Translations under genes and position numbers: made by a program
The notes under the pieces: generated by a model
Told to the model about the DNA's origin: nothing
Database searches by the model: none
The model's input: the letters and a program-made list of their open reading frames with translations, nothing else
Shown here: one piece after another, positions 8,637 through 17,859 of the stretch
Numbering within the stretch: position 1 is the first letter of the stretch
How the letters are laid out: each line of letters opens with the position of its first letter
Source: Bradyrhizobium sp. AZCC 1693
GTDB lineage: Bacteria > Pseudomonadota > Alphaproteobacteria > Rhizobiales > Xanthobacteraceae
Reading direction: 5' to 3'
DNA: 64,000 nt
Assembly (NCBI RefSeq): GCF_036924745.1
Contig: NZ_JAZHSD010000001.1
Coordinates: 1,674,001-1,738,000 of the forward strand

Positions 8637-8670
8637 GGGCCTGGAATCCCTGACCTCGAATTGCCCATCC
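8637..8670. repeat. 34-bp stretch resembling the 3' end of eipB (16993)
   Basis: GGCCTGGAATCCCTGACCTC and the bases after it match the segment at 17001-17036 in the last codons of the EipB-type gene in about 31 of 34 positions, with one gap. The eipB copy encodes GKFDVRDSKPCK. Here the same reading (minus strand) gives FEVRDSRP after a frameshift and then runs on without a stop. It lies in the 260-base gap between RidA and the next gene; I see nothing else there. Confidence 0.45.
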
Positions 8671-8800
8671 CTCAAGAAAAATACTCAACCATGCGGTCTT
8701 GAACCGGCAAGGAACGATCAGATTTCTATCAAGTCTCCAGCTTGTATGGGGCCCATAGGTCCGGATGCGTTCCACGAACCCTACGCGGAAGGAGCGAAAG

Positions 8801-9151
8801 ATGGCCTTTTTGAAACGGGAGCTGCATCGGCAGGTCAAAGGCCCGGAAGTCACGGAACTGGATTTCTGGAACCTGGTCTTCGACACCGACACCAAGCGCT
8901 TGTACGTCGAACACGAGTGGACCTACCTGGATTCGCGGATCCGCGGGGCGGCGGATTATCGAACCGACGTCATGGATATCGCGGCGTATCTGACGCAAGG
9001 CGGTCAAACGGCCGGCCACCGTGAACTCTGGCGGTTGCTGCGAGGGATCTTCAAAGATCAGTTCGAGCCCGAGGAGTACGACCACGAGGTACCATTTTCG
9101 GGACAGGCCTTGGCTCGGAACATCGAGCAGCAGGCGCCAAATCGTCCTTGA
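8801..9151 (+). CDS. Hypothetical protein, 116 aa
   Basis: The protein starts MAFLKRELHRQVKGPEVTEL and continues with DFWNLVFDTDTKRLYVEHEW, YRTDVMDIAAYLTQGG and HRELWRLLRGIF. It is soluble and rich in acidic and aromatic residues, with no signal peptide or membrane helix. The start at 8801 has a strong SD (GGAAGGAGCGAAAG); an extension to 8765 has none. I do not recognise the family. Its stop lies 10 bases from that of the convergent GYD gene. Confidence 0.75.
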   Translation: MAFLKRELHRQVKGPEVTELDFWNLVFDTDTKRLYVEHEWTYLDSRIRGAADYRTDVMDIAAYLTQGGQTAGHRELWRLLRGIFKDQFEPEEYDHEVPFSGQALARNIEQQAPNRP

Positions 9152-9161
9152 CGAGCGGCTG

Positions 9162-9455
9162 TCAGAGCATCTTCTCGACAACCTTGGTCATATCCGCCGC
9201 CGAAAAGGCTCGCAACGACTCGGTGCGAACATTGCCCAGGGCGCCAAGACTCAAGCTAAGCGTCATGGCGGAAAATTCATCTGGCGCTTCGAGGACCGTC
9301 ACAACGTCATATCGCCCCTGCGTCCAGAACAGCTCCTTTACGGTGATCCCGAAGGTCTCGGCCATTTTCTTGAAAGCCTCTGCCCGCTTCGGCGAGTCCT
9401 TGGCGGCGCGGATTCCCTGGTCGGTGAAGTTGCCAAGCACGACATAAGTTACCAT
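9162..9455 (-). CDS. GYD domain protein
   Basis: The 97-residue single-domain protein MVTYVVLGNFTDQGIRAAKD... contains the GYD-family signature as TQGRYDVVTVLEAPD, then MTLSLSLGALGNVRTESLRA. GYD proteins are small ferredoxin-like alpha/beta barrels of unknown function, related in fold to Dabb domains. It lies 119 bases after the end of the slipin gene on the same strand and may be transcribed with it or alone. Confidence 0.88.
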   Translation of the reverse strand: MVTYVVLGNFTDQGIRAAKDSPKRAEAFKKMAETFGITVKELFWTQGRYDVVTVLEAPDEFSAMTLSLSLGALGNVRTESLRAFSAADMTKVVEKML

Positions 9456-9574
9456 CGTGGCTCTCCCTGGTTGTCGGATTCAGTCGAACCTTCCAACTCG
9501 GCTGCATCGATAGATCAGCGCTCTTGATCCCTCGGGCGGCATCAAGATTGGCTCCTTGCCGGCAACGACACAAG

Positions 9575-10339
9575 TCACGTTGGTTCGCTCCGCCGCTCGG
9601 CCAGATGACCGAGCAAATCCATCGGCAGCGGAAACACCACGGTCGAGGATCGCTCGCCGGCAATGTCGTGCAGCGCCGCGAAGTAGCGCAACTGCATCGC
9701 CTGCGGCTCCCGCGCCAGCGTTCGGCCGGCCTCGACGAGCTTCTCGGCGGCTTGCTGCTCGCCCATCGCATTGATCACCTTGGCGCGCCGCAACCGCTCC
9801 GCCTCGGCCTGCTTGGCAATCGCGCGCACCATGGTTTCATTGAGATCGATATCCTTGATCTCGACGGTGGTGACCTTGATGCCCCAGACGTCGGTCTGCT
9901 GATCGAGGATCTCCTGGACATCGGCATTAAGCCGGTCCCGTTCGGCGAGCATCTCGTCCAGTTCGTGCTTGCCCAGCACCGAGCGCAGCGTGGTCTGCGC
10001 CAGTTGGCTGGTCGCAGCCATGTAATCGCCGACCTTGATGATCGCGCGTTCGGGATCGATGATGCGGAAGTAAAGAACGGCATTGACCTTGACCGAAACG
10101 TTGTCGCGCGAGATTACGTCCTGCGGCGGCACGACCTGTACCATCACCCTGAGATCGACCTTCACCATCTGCTGCACGACCGGAATCAGGATGATCAATC
10201 CCGGGCCCTTCACGCCGGTGAAGCGGCCGAGCGTAAACACGATGCCTCGTTCATATTCGCGCAGGATGCGAATGGCCGAGAACAGAAACATGATCGCGAC
10301 CACCGCGAGCACCCCATAAGTCAAATAATCAAGCATCAT
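9575..10339 (-). CDS. Slipin family membrane protein (SPFH/band 7)
   Basis: The 254-residue stomatin-like protein has one N-terminal membrane helix ([19 protein letters not shown]), then the SPFH domain opening with [21 protein letters not shown]. It includes [20 protein letters not shown] and the C-terminal coiled segment [20 protein letters not shown]. Slipins form oligomers in membrane microdomains. Its ATG overlaps the nfeD stop (10336-10339) and has the strong SD GGAGG, so the pair is translationally coupled, the usual arrangement for a slipin and its NfeD partner. Confidence 0.94.
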   Translation of the reverse strand: MMLDYLTYGVLAVVAIMFLFSAIRILREYERGIVFTLGRFTGVKGPGLIILIPVVQQMVKVDLRVMVQVVPPQDVISRDNVSVKVNAVLYFRIIDPERAIIKVGDYMAATSQLAQTTLRSVLGKHELDEMLAERDRLNADVQEILDQQTDVWGIKVTTVEIKDIDLNETMVRAIAKQAEAERLRRAKVINAMGEQQAAEKLVEAGRTLAREPQAMQLRYFAALHDIAGERSSTVVFPLPMDLLGHLAERRSEPT

Positions 10340-11739
10340 GACGTACCTCCTTCACGGGTGGTGAGCGCCGGTCGACGCCTTACCACCAGCGTCAAATCTG
10401 TTATGTTGGCCACCTCGACCACCTCTCCGGGTTTGAAGGCTTCGGTGCCGCGCGCCTGCCAGCGCTCACCCTGGGCGAAGACGTGGCCTTCGCTCTCGGA
10501 CCAGTCGAGGATTTCGGCGGACAGGCCGCGCATGGCCTGTGCGCCGAGCCGTATGGGGCCTTTTCGGGCACGTCGAAGCGAGCCGAGGACAACCAGGATC
10601 AGGCCGATGAACATCGCCGCCGTGATGCCGATCACCGGCCATGACAGCCGGAAGCCGGGCTCTTCGATCTCGAACAGCATCACTGCTCCGAGCACGAATG
10701 CGATGACCCCGCCGAGACCGAGAACCACGGTCGGGTTGAAGGCTTCGATGACCAGAAGCGTGATCCCTAACAGGATCAGGCCGAGGCCGGCATAGTTGAT
10801 AGGCAGCATATTGAGCGCATAGAGCCCCAGCAGCAGACAGATCGTGCCGATCACTCCGGGCGCGACCGCACCGGGCGAGGAAAGTTCGAAGATCAGGCCG
10901 TAGATGCCGACCAGCATGAGAATGAAAGCGACATTGGGATCGGTGATCACCCTCAGAAATGCTGAGGTCCATCCGGGATCGATCGCTTCGCGCGCTGCGT
11001 CCCTGGTCGCCAGATGCCGCGTATCGCCACCCGCAACCTCGACCGTGCGACCATCGATCTGCCTGAGCAGTTCGGCCTGGTCGCGTGCGACGAGATCGAT
11101 GACTTTCGCCTGCAAGGCGGCATTGGCGGAAAGGCTTTCGGCCTCCCGCACCGCCTTCTCCGCCCAATCGGCATTGCGGCCGCGCAGTTCGGCAAGACTG
11201 CGGATCAAGGCGACGGCGTCGTTCGTCGCCTTCGCCGTCATGGCATCCTTTGTCTTCGGCTGCTGATCGCTGCCCTCCTTCTTGTCCTTATCCTTCCCAG
11301 GAGTAGTGTCCGGCAGACCCGGCAACGGGCCGCCAATCTGCACCGGCGTCGCCGCTCCGAGATTGGTGCCCGGCGCCATGGCCGCGATATGCGTGGCGTA
11401 GAGGATATAGGTCCCGGCGCTGGCCGCATGGGCCCCGGAGGGCGCAACGTAACCGACGACGGGAACGCGCGACGCCAGCACGTCTGAAATAATCTCGCGC
11501 ATGCTGGTTGAGAGGCCGCCCGGTGTATTCATACGCAGAACGACAACTTCGGCATGCCGTTCGCTTGCCTTGGTCAGAGCGTCCTTCACGTAACGGGCGG
11601 TTGCCGGCCCGATCGCTCCGTCGACCGAGATGGTCAGCGCAAGTTTGCTATTGGCCTCCCCCGCCGAGGCGACAAGGGGTGACACAACCAGAGCTACCGC
11701 TGCAGCAGCCGCAACAAGAGTCGCCTGTATGTTCTGCAC
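10336..11739 (-). CDS. nfeD: NfeD family membrane-bound serine protease (ClpP-class)
   Basis: The 467-residue long-form NfeD has a signal peptide (residues 1-26, ending ASAGEA), then a ClpP-like protease domain with VLRMNTPGG and [16 protein letters not shown] holding the catalytic Ser in SAGT. About four membrane helices follow ([19 protein letters not shown] onward), and a C-terminal OB-fold domain ends [10 protein letters not shown]. In archaea the homologue cleaves the C-terminal end of its slipin partner. The start is GTG 11739 with SD AAGGGAG. It is the first gene of the operon with slipin. The name comes from nodulation-efficiency genetics, but the family is widespread. Confidence 0.93.
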   Translation of the reverse strand: MQNIQATLVAAAAAVALVVSPLVASAGEANSKLALTISVDGAIGPATARYVKDALTKASERHAEVVVLRMNTPGGLSTSMREIISDVLASRVPVVGYVAPSGAHAASAGTYILYATHIAAMAPGTNLGAATPVQIGGPLPGLPDTTPGKDKDKKEGSDQQPKTKDAMTAKATNDAVALIRSLAELRGRNADWAEKAVREAESLSANAALQAKVIDLVARDQAELLRQIDGRTVEVAGGDTRHLATRDAAREAIDPGWTSAFLRVITDPNVAFILMLVGIYGLIFELSSPGAVAPGVIGTICLLLGLYALNMLPINYAGLGLILLGITLLVIEAFNPTVVLGLGGVIAFVLGAVMLFEIEEPGFRLSWPVIGITAAMFIGLILVVLGSLRRARKGPIRLGAQAMRGLSAEILDWSESEGHVFAQGERWQARGTEAFKPGEVVEVANITDLTLVVRRRPALTTREGGTS

Positions 11740-11851
11740 AGCAAGGACTCCCTTATCGAGATGATATGGGGGTGGCCTCCCCGAACCTCAATATGCCCGG
11801 GATTGGCGGCCCGCGGCCCCCCGATCAAGTCCTAAGGCATGCTGGCTTATC

Positions 11852-13369
11852 TCAGCCAACGTCAAACTTGACGCCTTGGGCAAGCGGAAGGTCGCTGCCG
11901 AAATTGATGGTGCTGGTGACCCTGCGCATGTACGCCTTCCAGGCGTCGGAGCCGGCCTCGCGCCCGCCGCCGGTTTCCTTCTCGCCGCCAAATGCGCCCC
12001 CAATCTCCGCGCCCGACGGTCCTATGTTGGCGTTTGCGATGCCGCAATCCGAGCCGGCCACGGAGACGAATTTCTCGATCTCATGCATGTCGGTCGAAAA
12101 AATTGACGAGGAAAGGCCTTGCCGCACTTCATTGTGCAGCGCCAGAGCTTCGTCAAAGTCGGAATACTTCACGACGTAGAGGATCGGCGCGAAGGTTTCC
12201 TGCAGTACCGGACCGATCTGTCCCGGCATCTCAACCAGCGCGGGCCTGACATAATGGGCGGCGGGATATGGCACCGTCTCGAAGCGGTCGCCGCCGACCA
12301 CCTGTCCGCCGAGCTTTCGGGCCTCTGCCAGGACTTCCTGCATTCGGTGAAAGGCTGCTCCGTCGATCAGCGGGCCGACGAGAACGGCGCTACTCGTGAG
12401 CGGGTTGCCGATCTGCACCGTGGCATAGACCTGTTTTAATCTGGCGACGAGAGCGTCATAAACATCACGATGCACGAACAGCCGGCGCAACGACGTGCAG
12501 CGCTGGCCTGCAGTGCCAACCGCAGCGAAGGCAATCGCGCGAAGCGCGAGGTCGAGATCGGCCGACGGACACACGATCGACGCGTTGTTGCCGCCCAACT
12601 CCAGGATGGCTCGTGCAAAGCGCCGCGCCAGCCGCGGACCCACGATCTGGCCCATGGCCGTGGAGCCGGTCGCCGAGACCAGCGGCACTCTCGCATCATC
12701 GACCAGCATCTCGCCGATCTCCCGTCCGCCGATCAGCACCGTCGACAGGCCGGCCGGTGCGCCGCCGAACCTCTCCACCGCACGCCGGACCAGCGCCTCC
12801 ACGGCGAGCGCCGTCAGCGGTGTCTTCTCCGACGGCTTCCAGATCACGGGGTCGCCGCACACCAACGCAAGGGCGGCATTCCACGACCAGACCGCTACAG
12901 GAAAATTGAATGCGGTGATGATGCCCACCGGCCCCAGCGGATGCCATTGCTCCATCATCCGATGGTGAGGACGTTCGCTGGCGATGGTGAGGCCATAGAG
13001 CTGACGGGAGAGACCGACAGCAAAGTCGCAGATGTCGATCATCTCCTGGACCTCGCCGTGACCCTCGGACAGGATTTTCCCGGTTTCGATGGTGACGAGG
13101 CGGCCGAGCGCGGTTTTGGCTGCGCGCAACTCCTCGCCAAGAATCCGGACGAACTCGCCACGTCGCGGCGCCGGAAGCGACCGCCACGCGAGGAACGCTT
13201 TTTCCGACTGCCCGATTGCTTCGGTGACGCTATCAGGGTTCGCGTCCTCGACCTGGGCAATGGTCTCGCCCGTCAACGGCGATTGCACCACGCGTTCCCC
13301 GCCCCGATACCGGTCGCGGTAAACGCCGACGCCCTGGAGAATTGCATCAACGTCGGCCGAGAGATTCAT
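11852..13369 (-). CDS. ALDH7-family aldehyde dehydrogenase (alpha-aminoadipic semialdehyde / piperideine-6-carboxylate dehydrogenase type)
   Basis: The 505-residue enzyme has the ALDH nucleophile Cys in GQRCTSLRR and the general base Glu in AILELGGNNASI, with NAD-binding segments FNFPVAVWSW and ATGSTAMGQIV. The ending SGAEIGGAFGGEKETGGGRE is characteristic of the ALDH7/AASADH group. These enzymes oxidise 2-aminoadipate semialdehyde to 2-aminoadipate in lysine breakdown and also take other aldehydes. It is the last gene of a minus-strand operon, 24 bases after the E2 gene. This suggests that a semialdehyde and a 2-oxoacid are steps of one catabolic route. Confidence 0.9.
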   Translation of the reverse strand: MNLSADVDAILQGVGVYRDRYRGGERVVQSPLTGETIAQVEDANPDSVTEAIGQSEKAFLAWRSLPAPRRGEFVRILGEELRAAKTALGRLVTIETGKILSEGHGEVQEMIDICDFAVGLSRQLYGLTIASERPHHRMMEQWHPLGPVGIITAFNFPVAVWSWNAALALVCGDPVIWKPSEKTPLTALAVEALVRRAVERFGGAPAGLSTVLIGGREIGEMLVDDARVPLVSATGSTAMGQIVGPRLARRFARAILELGGNNASIVCPSADLDLALRAIAFAAVGTAGQRCTSLRRLFVHRDVYDALVARLKQVYATVQIGNPLTSSAVLVGPLIDGAAFHRMQEVLAEARKLGGQVVGGDRFETVPYPAAHYVRPALVEMPGQIGPVLQETFAPILYVVKYSDFDEALALHNEVRQGLSSSIFSTDMHEIEKFVSVAGSDCGIANANIGPSGAEIGGAFGGEKETGGGREAGSDAWKAYMRRVTSTINFGSDLPLAQGVKFDVG

Positions 13370-13393
13370 TTGGATGCCCTGCGCACAGCTATG

Positions 13394-14494
13394 TTACGAA
13401 ACCTGCTCAAGATCCGATTTGAGCGCCACCAGGAAGCGAGCGGCTTCGCCGCCCGTCACGACCCGATGGTCGAAGGTGAGCGACAACGGCAGCACGCGCC
13501 TCACCGCCGGCTGGCCCAAATGCGCAACCACCCTTTGGGCAATCCGGCCGGCGCCGATGATCGCCACTTGCGGCGGTACGACGATCAGGTTGGCGAACCG
13601 GCCTCCGATCATGCCGAAGTTCGACAGCGTAATGGTCGCGCCGCGCAATTCGCCCGGAGGTATTGAGCGCGCGAGCGCGTCAGCCCGCATCCGGTCGAGG
13701 CCGGCTCGCAAATCCGATGCGTCCCGCTCTGCGACATTGCGCAAGACCGGAACGATCAGCCCACCCCCGGTATCAACTGCGATGCCGAGGTCGACGCGCT
13801 CGATCAGACGCCGCTCTGCCGCGCCGGCATTGTACCAGGCATTGAGCGCGGGCTCCGCCTTGCAGGCGGCGGCGATCGCGCGCACAAGCCGGATGGTCGC
13901 ATCCTCGCCCTTTCGCCAATCGTCGATATCGGCGTCATCGGTGACGCTGGCGGGGACGATCTCGGCATGAGACGCCGTCATGCGTTGAGCCATCGCGCGC
14001 CGCAAGCCGCGCAGCGGCTCGGCGGGTCCGCTGTGGGACAAGCTCTTGGCGGCCCGTTCCACATCCGCACGCGTGATGAAGCCGCCGGGTCCCGTGGCTT
14101 CGACCAGTTCGAGATCGACGTCGAGCTTGCGTGCAAGCGCACGCACTGCCGGAAACGCCTGAGTTTTCTGTCCAACCGCCGGCTCGGAAAGTGTTGCTGC
14201 AGCCGGCGGCTGCTCGCTGGCGCCAAGTTCGCCGACAATTGTGCCGGTGTCTTGCTCGGGGCCTTCGGCAAACTCGACGAGCGGCCCGCCTACTTTCACC
14301 ACATCTCCCTTGGCGCCAAACAGGTGCAGGATGCGTCCGCTCGACGGTGACGGCACCTCGACGACGGCCTTGTCAGTCTCGACGGAAACCAGCGGCTGAT
14401 CGGTGACGACGTGATCGCCTTCGTTGACATGCCAGTTGACGATCTCCGCCTCTTCGAGGCCCTCTCCCAGATCCGGCAATACGAACTGGCGCAT
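13394..14494 (-). CDS. 2-Oxoacid dehydrogenase E2 (dihydrolipoamide acyltransferase)
   Basis: The 366-residue protein has three domains. A lipoyl domain (residues 1-75) carries the modified Lys in ETDKAVVEVP. A peripheral-subunit-binding domain lies near 110-150 (AVRALARKLDVDLELVEATG, then FITRADVERA). The catalytic acyltransferase domain makes up the rest. The active-site motif is DHRVVTGGEA rather than the usual DHRxxDG, so Thr replaces the Asp after the catalytic His; I recall the same change in other close homologues. It lies 19 bases after E1 beta. Branched-chain or related 2-oxoacids are likelier substrates than pyruvate, given the separate alpha and beta E1 subunits, but this is inference. 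Confidence 0.92.
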   Translation of the reverse strand: MRQFVLPDLGEGLEEAEIVNWHVNEGDHVVTDQPLVSVETDKAVVEVPSPSSGRILHLFGAKGDVVKVGGPLVEFAEGPEQDTGTIVGELGASEQPPAAATLSEPAVGQKTQAFPAVRALARKLDVDLELVEATGPGGFITRADVERAAKSLSHSGPAEPLRGLRRAMAQRMTASHAEIVPASVTDDADIDDWRKGEDATIRLVRAIAAACKAEPALNAWYNAGAAERRLIERVDLGIAVDTGGGLIVPVLRNVAERDASDLRAGLDRMRADALARSIPPGELRGATITLSNFGMIGGRFANLIVVPPQVAIIGAGRIAQRVVAHLGQPAVRRVLPLSLTFDHRVVTGGEAARFLVALKSDLEQVS

Positions 14495-14513
14495 GGGACA
14501 AGTCCGCTGAAAA

Positions 14514-15494
14514 TCAACTGAACTGGCAGGCTTTGCGCGCGGCCGTGACGATACGACCGACCGATGGCATCATGTGCTGCTCAAGGCGCGCCATCGGAAT
14601 GACCGTATCGTAGCCGGTGACGCGGGCCACGGGTGCGAGCAGAGAGGTCAGGCCGCGTTCGGCGATCAGCGCGGCGATCTCGGCTCCGAATCCGCCGGTG
14701 CGCGTCGCCTCGTGCACGATGACGCAGCGCCCGGTTTTTGCGATCGAACCAAGCACCGTGACTTCATCGTAGGGTTTGAGCGTGGCGAGATCGATGACCT
14801 CGGCGGCGATGCCCTCCGCAGCCAGCGCGTCGGCGGCCGCCGTGGTTTCCTTCAGCATCGCCCCCCAGCTGATCAGCGTGACGTCGCGGCCTTCCCGCAG
14901 GACAAAGGCGACATCGAGCGGCAAGGCTTCACCGTTGTCTTCCACCTCGCCTTTCGCGGCGCGGTAGAGACGGGTCGGCTCCAGAAACACCACCGGGTCG
15001 GGATCGCGGATCGCGGCGAGGAGCAGGCCGTAGGCGCGTTCCGGCGACGAAGGAATGACAACACGCAAGCCGGGGATATGGGCGAGCATCGCCTCGGTGC
15101 TTTCGGAATGATGCTCGGGCGCGCGAATGCCAGCGCCATGAGGCGTGCGCAGAACCATCGGACAGGTGAGCCGTCCCTGGGTGCGGTTGCGGATTCGGGA
15201 AGCGTGGTTCACCAGTTGGTCGATGCAGGGATACAGAAATCCCATGAACTGGATCTCGCCGACGGGCTTCAACCCCTGCACCGCCATGCCGACGCAGAGT
15301 CCGCTGATCAGGAGTTCGGCAAGCGGCGTATCGAGGACGCGCTCCGCGCCGAAACGCGTTTGCAGCCCGACGGTCGCGCGGAAGACGCCGCCATTGATGC
15401 CGACATCCTCGCCAAGCACGACGACATCAGCATCATCCTCCATCGCGCGGGCGAGCGCCAGATTGACGGCTTCGACCAACGTTACCTCAGACAT
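14514..15494 (-). CDS. 2-Oxoacid dehydrogenase E1 component, beta subunit
   Basis: The 326-residue beta subunit MSEVTLVEAVNLALARAMED has VVVLGEDVGINGGVFRATVG, the Glu that activates thiamine diphosphate in GEIQFMGFLYP, and the C-terminal transketolase domain with VTLISWGAMLKET and VIDLATLKPYDEVTVLGSI. The start at 15494 overlaps the alpha-subunit stop by 8 bases. An extension to 15686 is only alpha-gene sequence in another frame. With the alpha subunit it forms the heterotetrameric decarboxylase that hands the acyl group to E2. Confidence 0.94.
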   Translation of the reverse strand: MSEVTLVEAVNLALARAMEDDADVVVLGEDVGINGGVFRATVGLQTRFGAERVLDTPLAELLISGLCVGMAVQGLKPVGEIQFMGFLYPCIDQLVNHASRIRNRTQGRLTCPMVLRTPHGAGIRAPEHHSESTEAMLAHIPGLRVVIPSSPERAYGLLLAAIRDPDPVVFLEPTRLYRAAKGEVEDNGEALPLDVAFVLREGRDVTLISWGAMLKETTAAADALAAEGIAAEVIDLATLKPYDEVTVLGSIAKTGRCVIVHEATRTGGFGAEIAALIAERGLTSLLAPVARVTGYDTVIPMARLEQHMMPSVGRIVTAARKACQFS

Positions 15495-16587
15495 CGCCCT
15501 CTCCTGCGAGTTGGCGCCGCTGCGCGACATAAGCCTCGGGTAGATCGGCATAGAGATGATCGAACATGGTTTCGGGTCGGCGCGGCTCCGTTGCCAAATA
15601 GCGCTCGACCGCAGCCTCGACGCGCTCATGACATTCCGCAGAGAGCTGCTCCTCGTCCGCTTTGCTCCACATCTTCTGGCCGGCAAGAAAGGCTCTCAAC
15701 CGCGCGATCGGTTCTTCTTTCCAGCGAGCCTGGACTTCTGCCTCCGGACGATAGCGTGAGGCGTCGTCCGAAGTTGTGTGATCGCCGAGCCGGTAGGTTA
15801 GCGCCTCGATGAAGCGTGGCCCCTGGCCGTCGCGGGCTGCGCAAATGGCCTCTTCGGCCGCAGCGCGCACCGCGACCACGTCGCTGCCGTCAACCTGTTC
15901 GCCGATGAACCCGGCGGCGATGGCTTTCTGCGCCAGGGTTTCGGAAGCGGTCTGCAACCGTAATGGTACGGATATGGCCCATTGATTGTTGGTGGCGACG
16001 AACACGACCGGCAATTTGTGTACGCCGGCAAAATTCATCGCTTCGTAGACGTCACCCTTCGACGTGGCGCCATCGCCGAACATGCATACGGCGACACGCG
16101 GCTCCTTGCGCAGCTTGAAGGCATAGGCAACGCCAGCGGCATGCGGCGCCTGCGATCCCACGGGAACACAGAACGGGAAATCCTGGACCGGTCCGGAGAA
16201 GTGATTGCCCCGCTCGTCCCCTCCCCAGAACAGCAGAATCTCCTCCGGCTTGACGCCACGCCAGATCAGCGCCCCATTATCCCGATAGGAGGGCAGCAGG
16301 ACGTCTTCGTCCCGCATCGCACTGGCTATGCCGACGGAAACCGCCTCCTGGCCGAGCGAAACGGCATAGGTCCCAAGCCGGCCGGTGCGCTGCAATGCAA
16401 CAGCCTTTCGGTCAAAGTTGCGCAGCAGCACCATCGCCCGATAGAGCGAGGCGAGCAGGCTTGCATCGGAGGCGAACGCAGGGAGCGGCCTGTTTATCGA
16501 GCCGTCCGGCGCGAGGTAATTGCGGTGGCGCACCTCAAAGCGTGCGATTACCGGGAGCCCGCCGTCTGCCATTTTTTTGCTGGCCAC
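15487..16587 (-). CDS. 2-Oxoacid dehydrogenase E1 component, alpha subunit
   Basis: The 366-residue thiamine-diphosphate enzyme has the cofactor motif from GDGATSKGDVYEA to VATNNQWAIS. It also has the phosphorylation-loop region YRLGDHTTSDDASRYR, typical of the branched-chain/PDH alpha family. I prefer GTG 16587 because AGGGAGCGAGGA lies just before it; ATG 16572 and ATG 16614 are weaker alternatives. It is the first gene of the operon E1 alpha, E1 beta, E2, ALDH. No dihydrolipoamide dehydrogenase (E3) follows, so E3 must come from another locus. Confidence 0.92.
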   Translation of the reverse strand: MASKKMADGGLPVIARFEVRHRNYLAPDGSINRPLPAFASDASLLASLYRAMVLLRNFDRKAVALQRTGRLGTYAVSLGQEAVSVGIASAMRDEDVLLPSYRDNGALIWRGVKPEEILLFWGGDERGNHFSGPVQDFPFCVPVGSQAPHAAGVAYAFKLRKEPRVAVCMFGDGATSKGDVYEAMNFAGVHKLPVVFVATNNQWAISVPLRLQTASETLAQKAIAAGFIGEQVDGSDVVAVRAAAEEAICAARDGQGPRFIEALTYRLGDHTTSDDASRYRPEAEVQARWKEEPIARLRAFLAGQKMWSKADEEQLSAECHERVEAAVERYLATEPRRPETMFDHLYADLPEAYVAQRRQLAGEGDV

Positions 16588-16757
16588 GTCCTCGCTCCCT
16601 GAGCGATTCTGCATCCCACCGTTCGTAATTGGTGCTGGGCCGGAACAATACAAGATGGGTGCGCCCAATCTCGCATTGCCGTTGCTGCACCGCGGACCCG
16701 CGGAGATCAGCCCTCACCATCGTGGAAGCGGCACCGCGTCAGTGGTACATTAAAGCC

Positions 16758-16976
16758 ATGGCAAATGGTCAGGTTGTCCTCGTAACAACTGAACCGTTGG
16801 GAGGCGGTTCGCCTGTCCGCTCGGTCTACTATGTGGCTGAACAGGATCCGGCAAAGGCCGAGGCAATTATCGCCGCAATGATGGCCCCGAACGAAAGGGT
16901 CGAAGCCTGGGGGGCGCTTCCGGAAGTAGCCGTCAAAGCGCTCGGATTGAAGCCCGGCGACTTCACGCGCGGATGA
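16758..16976 (+). CDS. Hypothetical protein, 72 aa
   Basis: The small protein MANGQVVLVTTEPLGGGSPV continues with YYVAEQDPAKAEAIIAAMMA and ends VAVKALGLKPGDFTRG. It looks like a compact soluble alpha/beta domain, with no signal peptide. The start at 16758 is the first residue of the conserved-looking part; the frame is open further upstream to 16629 but reads as promoter sequence of the divergent E1 operon. I do not recognise the family. Confidence 0.6.
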   Translation: MANGQVVLVTTEPLGGGSPVRSVYYVAEQDPAKAEAIIAAMMAPNERVEAWGALPEVAVKALGLKPGDFTRG

Positions 16977-16992
16977 CCGGCTGGACGTGCCG

Positions 16993-17859
16993 TCACTTAC
17001 ACGGCTTGGAATCCCTGACGTCGAACTTGCCCATCGCGCCCGCAATCACGAAATCATTGTAGTCGAGCACCAGCGCGCGGGAGACGCCGTTCTCGAACAG
17101 CTCGAACGACATCGCGTAAACCGGCGTCTGCTCGCCTTCCTTGGTCTTGGCGTCGCGGTCGTAATAGCTCACGGTGACCGGCCAACGCGTCAGCGTCTTC
17201 ATCTGGTCGTTGGCGGTCGAGGGATCGGGGGAAGCGATGCTGCGGGTGCCCGGGATAGGCTGCCCGATCACCGACAGCGTATTGTAGACCTTTTCGCCAT
17301 TGTCGGAGCCGTCATAGACCATCAGCTCCAGCACCGATTTGCCCTCGCGGGCGGCAGCGATGATGTGCTGGATCTGCTCGGTCGGGAACACGATCTTGCC
17401 GTCGAGGTTGAATGTCTTCGCCACCGGCTGTTTCAGTTTGACCGTGATGCGGTCGCCGACCCGTTCCGCCACGCCGTCAACCGGTACGGCGTCGGTGTCG
17501 TTCATTCGTGTGTCGATCTTGAAGCGGTAGCTCTTGCCACCGGCATCTTCCCAGGAATGCGAGCGCAGATCGCTCAGCGTCAGCTTGCCCTCGCCGCTGT
17601 CGAGTTCGGACACCTGGCGGAATTCGGACGTGTAGCCCTCGCAGGCGCTGCCCGAAAAATTGTAGAGGATGCGCCCGCGCGCCCCTGATATCGCGTTGGT
17701 CCCGCGCGACTTGACGAGCTTCAATTCATACAGCGCCTGATGGGCGAGAAACGGCCCGCTGGCGCCCGCCAGCACCGGGCCGCTTGCGAAGCCGGACAAC
17801 AGGGTCGCGGCAGCCGAGAACGCCAAAGCACGGACCGGAATCGGGAACGAGCTAGCCAT
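16993..17859 (-). CDS. eipB: Cell envelope integrity protein EipB (DUF1849)
   Basis: The 288-residue secreted protein has a signal peptide of about 31 residues ending PVLAGA, then HQALYELKLVKSRG at the start of the mature domain. It matches DUF1849/EipB, a periplasmic beta-spiral protein needed for envelope integrity in Brucella. The two mature Cys (SACEGYTSEF and the terminal DSKPCK) fit the disulfide reported for EipB. The gene is monocistronic and ends 16 bases from the convergent small protein. The 254 bases upstream to 18113 hold nothing I can name. Confidence 0.9.
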   Translation of the reverse strand: MASSFPIPVRALAFSAAATLLSGFASGPVLAGASGPFLAHQALYELKLVKSRGTNAISGARGRILYNFSGSACEGYTSEFRQVSELDSGEGKLTLSDLRSHSWEDAGGKSYRFKIDTRMNDTDAVPVDGVAERVGDRITVKLKQPVAKTFNLDGKIVFPTEQIQHIIAAAREGKSVLELMVYDGSDNGEKVYNTLSVIGQPIPGTRSIASPDPSTANDQMKTLTRWPVTVSYYDRDAKTKEGEQTPVYAMSFELFENGVSRALVLDYNDFVIAGAMGKFDVRDSKPCK

